DNA of 7,341 nucleotides from Acidobacteriota bacterium (lineage in GTDB: Bacteria > Acidobacteriota > Terriglobia > UBA7540). Positions within the stretch are counted from its first letter, which is position 1. Every line of letters begins with the position of its first letter. The translations under genes and the position numbers were made by a program. The stretch is from the NCBI GenBank assembly GCA_021780055.1, contig JAJXZM010000003.1:1-7341 (forward strand), written 5' to 3'. The notes beneath the pieces were generated by a model that was given only the letters and a program-made list of their open reading frames with translations, was not told the DNA's origin and searched no databases. This document shows, piece after piece, positions 6,321 to 7,341 of this stretch.

Positions 6321-6343
6321 GTTGATTGAGAAGCTCAATCAAC
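6321..6343. repeat. Perfect 10-bp inverted repeat upstream of the DUF4160 operon
   Basis: GTTGATTGAG (6321-6330) and CTCAATCAAC (6334-6343) are perfect complements around a 3-base loop. The repeat starts 12 bases upstream of the operon's -35 box. Neither strand has a following T-run, so it is not a standard intrinsic terminator. The position suits an operator for an autoregulator or an outside activator. Confidence 0.75.
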
Positions 6344-6577
6344 AGGTGTGTGGCGTGCAAACAAGCCGCCGGCTGGTTTTAAATCTCACACAAGAATCAT
6401 CGCATGGGGTGCGACTAGAAATGCGCCAGTAGCTCGATGTATAAGCGGCTATGCAGCGGCTGGAACTCCCCGCTCCGCCTGGACGCAAACAGTAGTCCTC
6501 TCGTGGTGAGGCCCCGTGTTGCCTGTCAGGTTTCAGCGCACGACCGGCAGTGTGGCAAGCACTCGGGCAATTCAGGA
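6344..6577. other. Intergenic stretch without recognised genes
   Basis: This divergent spacer lies between the DUF4160 operon's inverted repeat and the promoter of the oxidoreductase gene. Open frames on both strands are short and have compositions rich in Cys, Ser and Arg, typical of non-coding DNA. I found no tRNA, transposase fragment or convincing regulatory RNA in it. Confidence 0.5.
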
Positions 6578-6606
6578 TTGACGCGCGCATTTCTCTCCAG
6601 TAGAGT
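6578..6606 (+). promoter_or_regulatory. Sigma70-type promoter of the oxidoreductase gene
   Basis: TTGACG (6578-6583) and TAGAGT (6601-6606) have a 17-base spacer and match consensus at five and four of six positions. Transcription would start near 6613, giving a leader of about 36 bases that ends in GGTGGTGGAG just before the ATG at 6649. Confidence 0.55.
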
Positions 6607-6648
6607 ACCGAGCGTTAGTCAGTCCAATTATTCAGGTGGTGGAGACCC

Positions 6649-7341
6649 ATGGCGGAAAAAGTGGATCGGAGAAGTTTTTTGAAAACAGGTGGCATCATGA
6701 CGGCCGGAACGTTTCTCTCGGGCGGCGTGCAGGTTCACGCCATGGCCGCGGAGCAGGGCGAGCCGGCAAAGCCCGTGGCGGCCAACGATCATTTGCAGAT
6801 TGCGCTGATCGGCGCGGGCGGCCGGGGCCAATCTGACACCAAGACGGCGGCACATGTTCCAGGAGTCAAGGTGAGAGCCGTCGCCGACTGCTACGACGGG
6901 CGGCTGACCCACGCCAAAGAACTCTGGGGCGATGACATCCAGACCACTCGCGACTATGCGGAAATACTGGCCCGCAAGGACATTGATGCGGTGATTATCG
7001 GTTGCCCCGACCACTGGCATATGCGGGCGGCCGTGGATGCCATGAACGCCGGCAAAGATGTGTATCTTGAAAAGCCCATGATTCACCTTTACTCTGACGG
7101 GCCTCAAATTATCGAGACTGCGCATCGCACCGGCCGCATCCTCCAGGTGGGAAGCCAGCGCGTCAGTTCCATGATTTATCGCAAGGCGAAGGAACTGCTG
7201 GCTTCGGGCGCGATTGGCAAATTGAACATGGTCACGGCCTGGTGGGACCGCAACTCTTCCATCGGCGCCTGGAATTATTCCGTGCCGCTCGATGCTTCCA
7301 CCGCCACCTGCGACTGGCCGCGATTCCTGGGCACAGCGCCC
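6649..7341 (+). CDS. Tat-exported Gfo/Idh/MocA family oxidoreductase, C-terminus cut by window edge
   Basis: The frame is open from the ATG at 6649 to the window end, giving 231 residues of a protein probably over 400 long. Residues 6-12 are a twin-arginine motif (DRRSFLK) followed by a modest hydrophobic segment to about residue 34, so the folded protein with its bound cofactor should be exported by Tat. Residues 49-145 form the NAD(P)-binding Rossmann domain with GAGGRG (55-60), an Asp ending the second strand in VADCYD, and the family signature EKP (141-143); PDHWH (120-124) is also typical. The substrate-binding domain starts around 165. Family members act on sugars, inositols or related polyols; exported members in soil bacteria often process oligosaccharides, in some cases with tightly bound cofactor. 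GGAG lies just upstream of the ATG. The precise substrate is not evident. Confidence 0.92.
   Translation, partial: MAEKVDRRSFLKTGGIMTAGTFLSGGVQVHAMAAEQGEPAKPVAANDHLQIALIGAGGRGQSDTKTAAHVPGVKVRAVADCYDGRLTHAKELWGDDIQTTRDYAEILARKDIDAVIIGCPDHWHMRAAVDAMNAGKDVYLEKPMIHLYSDGPQIIETAHRTGRILQVGSQRVSSMIYRKAKELLASGAIGKLNMVTAWWDRNSSIGAWNYSVPLDASTATCDWPRFLGTAP

Noticed and set aside
6106..6360. Minus-strand 84-codon frame overlapping the DUF4160 gene and its promoter
   Set aside because: It overlaps a full DUF4160 frame in another phase and has no conserved pattern.
6363..6380. AGCC/GGCT stem followed by GGTTTT as a possible terminator
   Set aside because: The stem is only four base pairs, the T-run is interrupted by GG, and no plus-strand gene ends nearby.
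6421..6490. tRNA-like stretch containing GTAGCTCGAT
   Set aside because: No complementary D-arm or acceptor stem of normal length can be formed and the T-loop GTTCGA motif is missing.
6339..6590. Minus-strand 83-codon frame in the gap before the oxidoreductase gene
   Set aside because: The composition is Ser, Arg and Cys-rich, there is no SD and no recognised family, and it runs into the inverted repeat.

Overview
The window looks like a piece of chromosome from a GC-rich, soil-type bacterium, most likely an acidobacterium. This is an inference from the gene mix: an exported GH27 glycosidase, a Tat-exported Gfo/Idh/MocA oxidoreductase, a CPBP membrane protease beside a secreted BamE-like protein, and high third-position GC in these genes. 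No rRNA, tRNA, CRISPR array, insertion sequence or integrase was recognised.

Layout. Positions 1-974 (minus) hold the N-terminal 324 residues of a MgtC/DUF4010 membrane protein that runs off the left edge. Positions 1191-2576 (minus) encode an exported GH27 alpha-galactosidase-like enzyme. A divergent control region (2577-2779) separates it from a plus-strand pair: a CPBP intramembrane protease (2780-3748), then a secreted protein with a BamE/SmpA-like C-terminus (3788-4660). A gene-poor gap (4661-4902) contains only a doubtful 53-codon frame. At the right edge (6649-7341, plus) is the first 231 residues of a Tat-dependent Gfo/Idh/MocA oxidoreductase.

The most interesting part is the two-gene minus-strand operon at 6271-4903. 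The first gene encodes an 80-residue DUF4160 protein. The second, overlapping it by 23 bases, encodes a 382-residue protein in which a DUF2442 domain is fused in frame to a PIN-nuclease-like domain. DUF4160 and DUF2442 usually occur as two small stand-alone neighbours and are regarded as a possible toxin-antitoxin-like pair; here the second partner carries a predicted RNase. The PIN acidic residues are split by an unusually long helical insert of about 195 residues. The operon has a good sigma70-type promoter placed so close to the first ATG that the message should be leaderless or nearly so. The second gene has a strong Shine-Dalgarno site inside the first. A perfect 10-bp inverted repeat lies just upstream of the promoter and could be an operator. 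The operon reads as an accessory module, a candidate three-domain toxin-antitoxin or defence-type system, set among ordinary chromosomal genes.

The other genes point to a cell that processes carbohydrates outside the cytoplasm (GH27 hydrolase, exported oxidoreductase), but nothing in the window shows that they are co-regulated.
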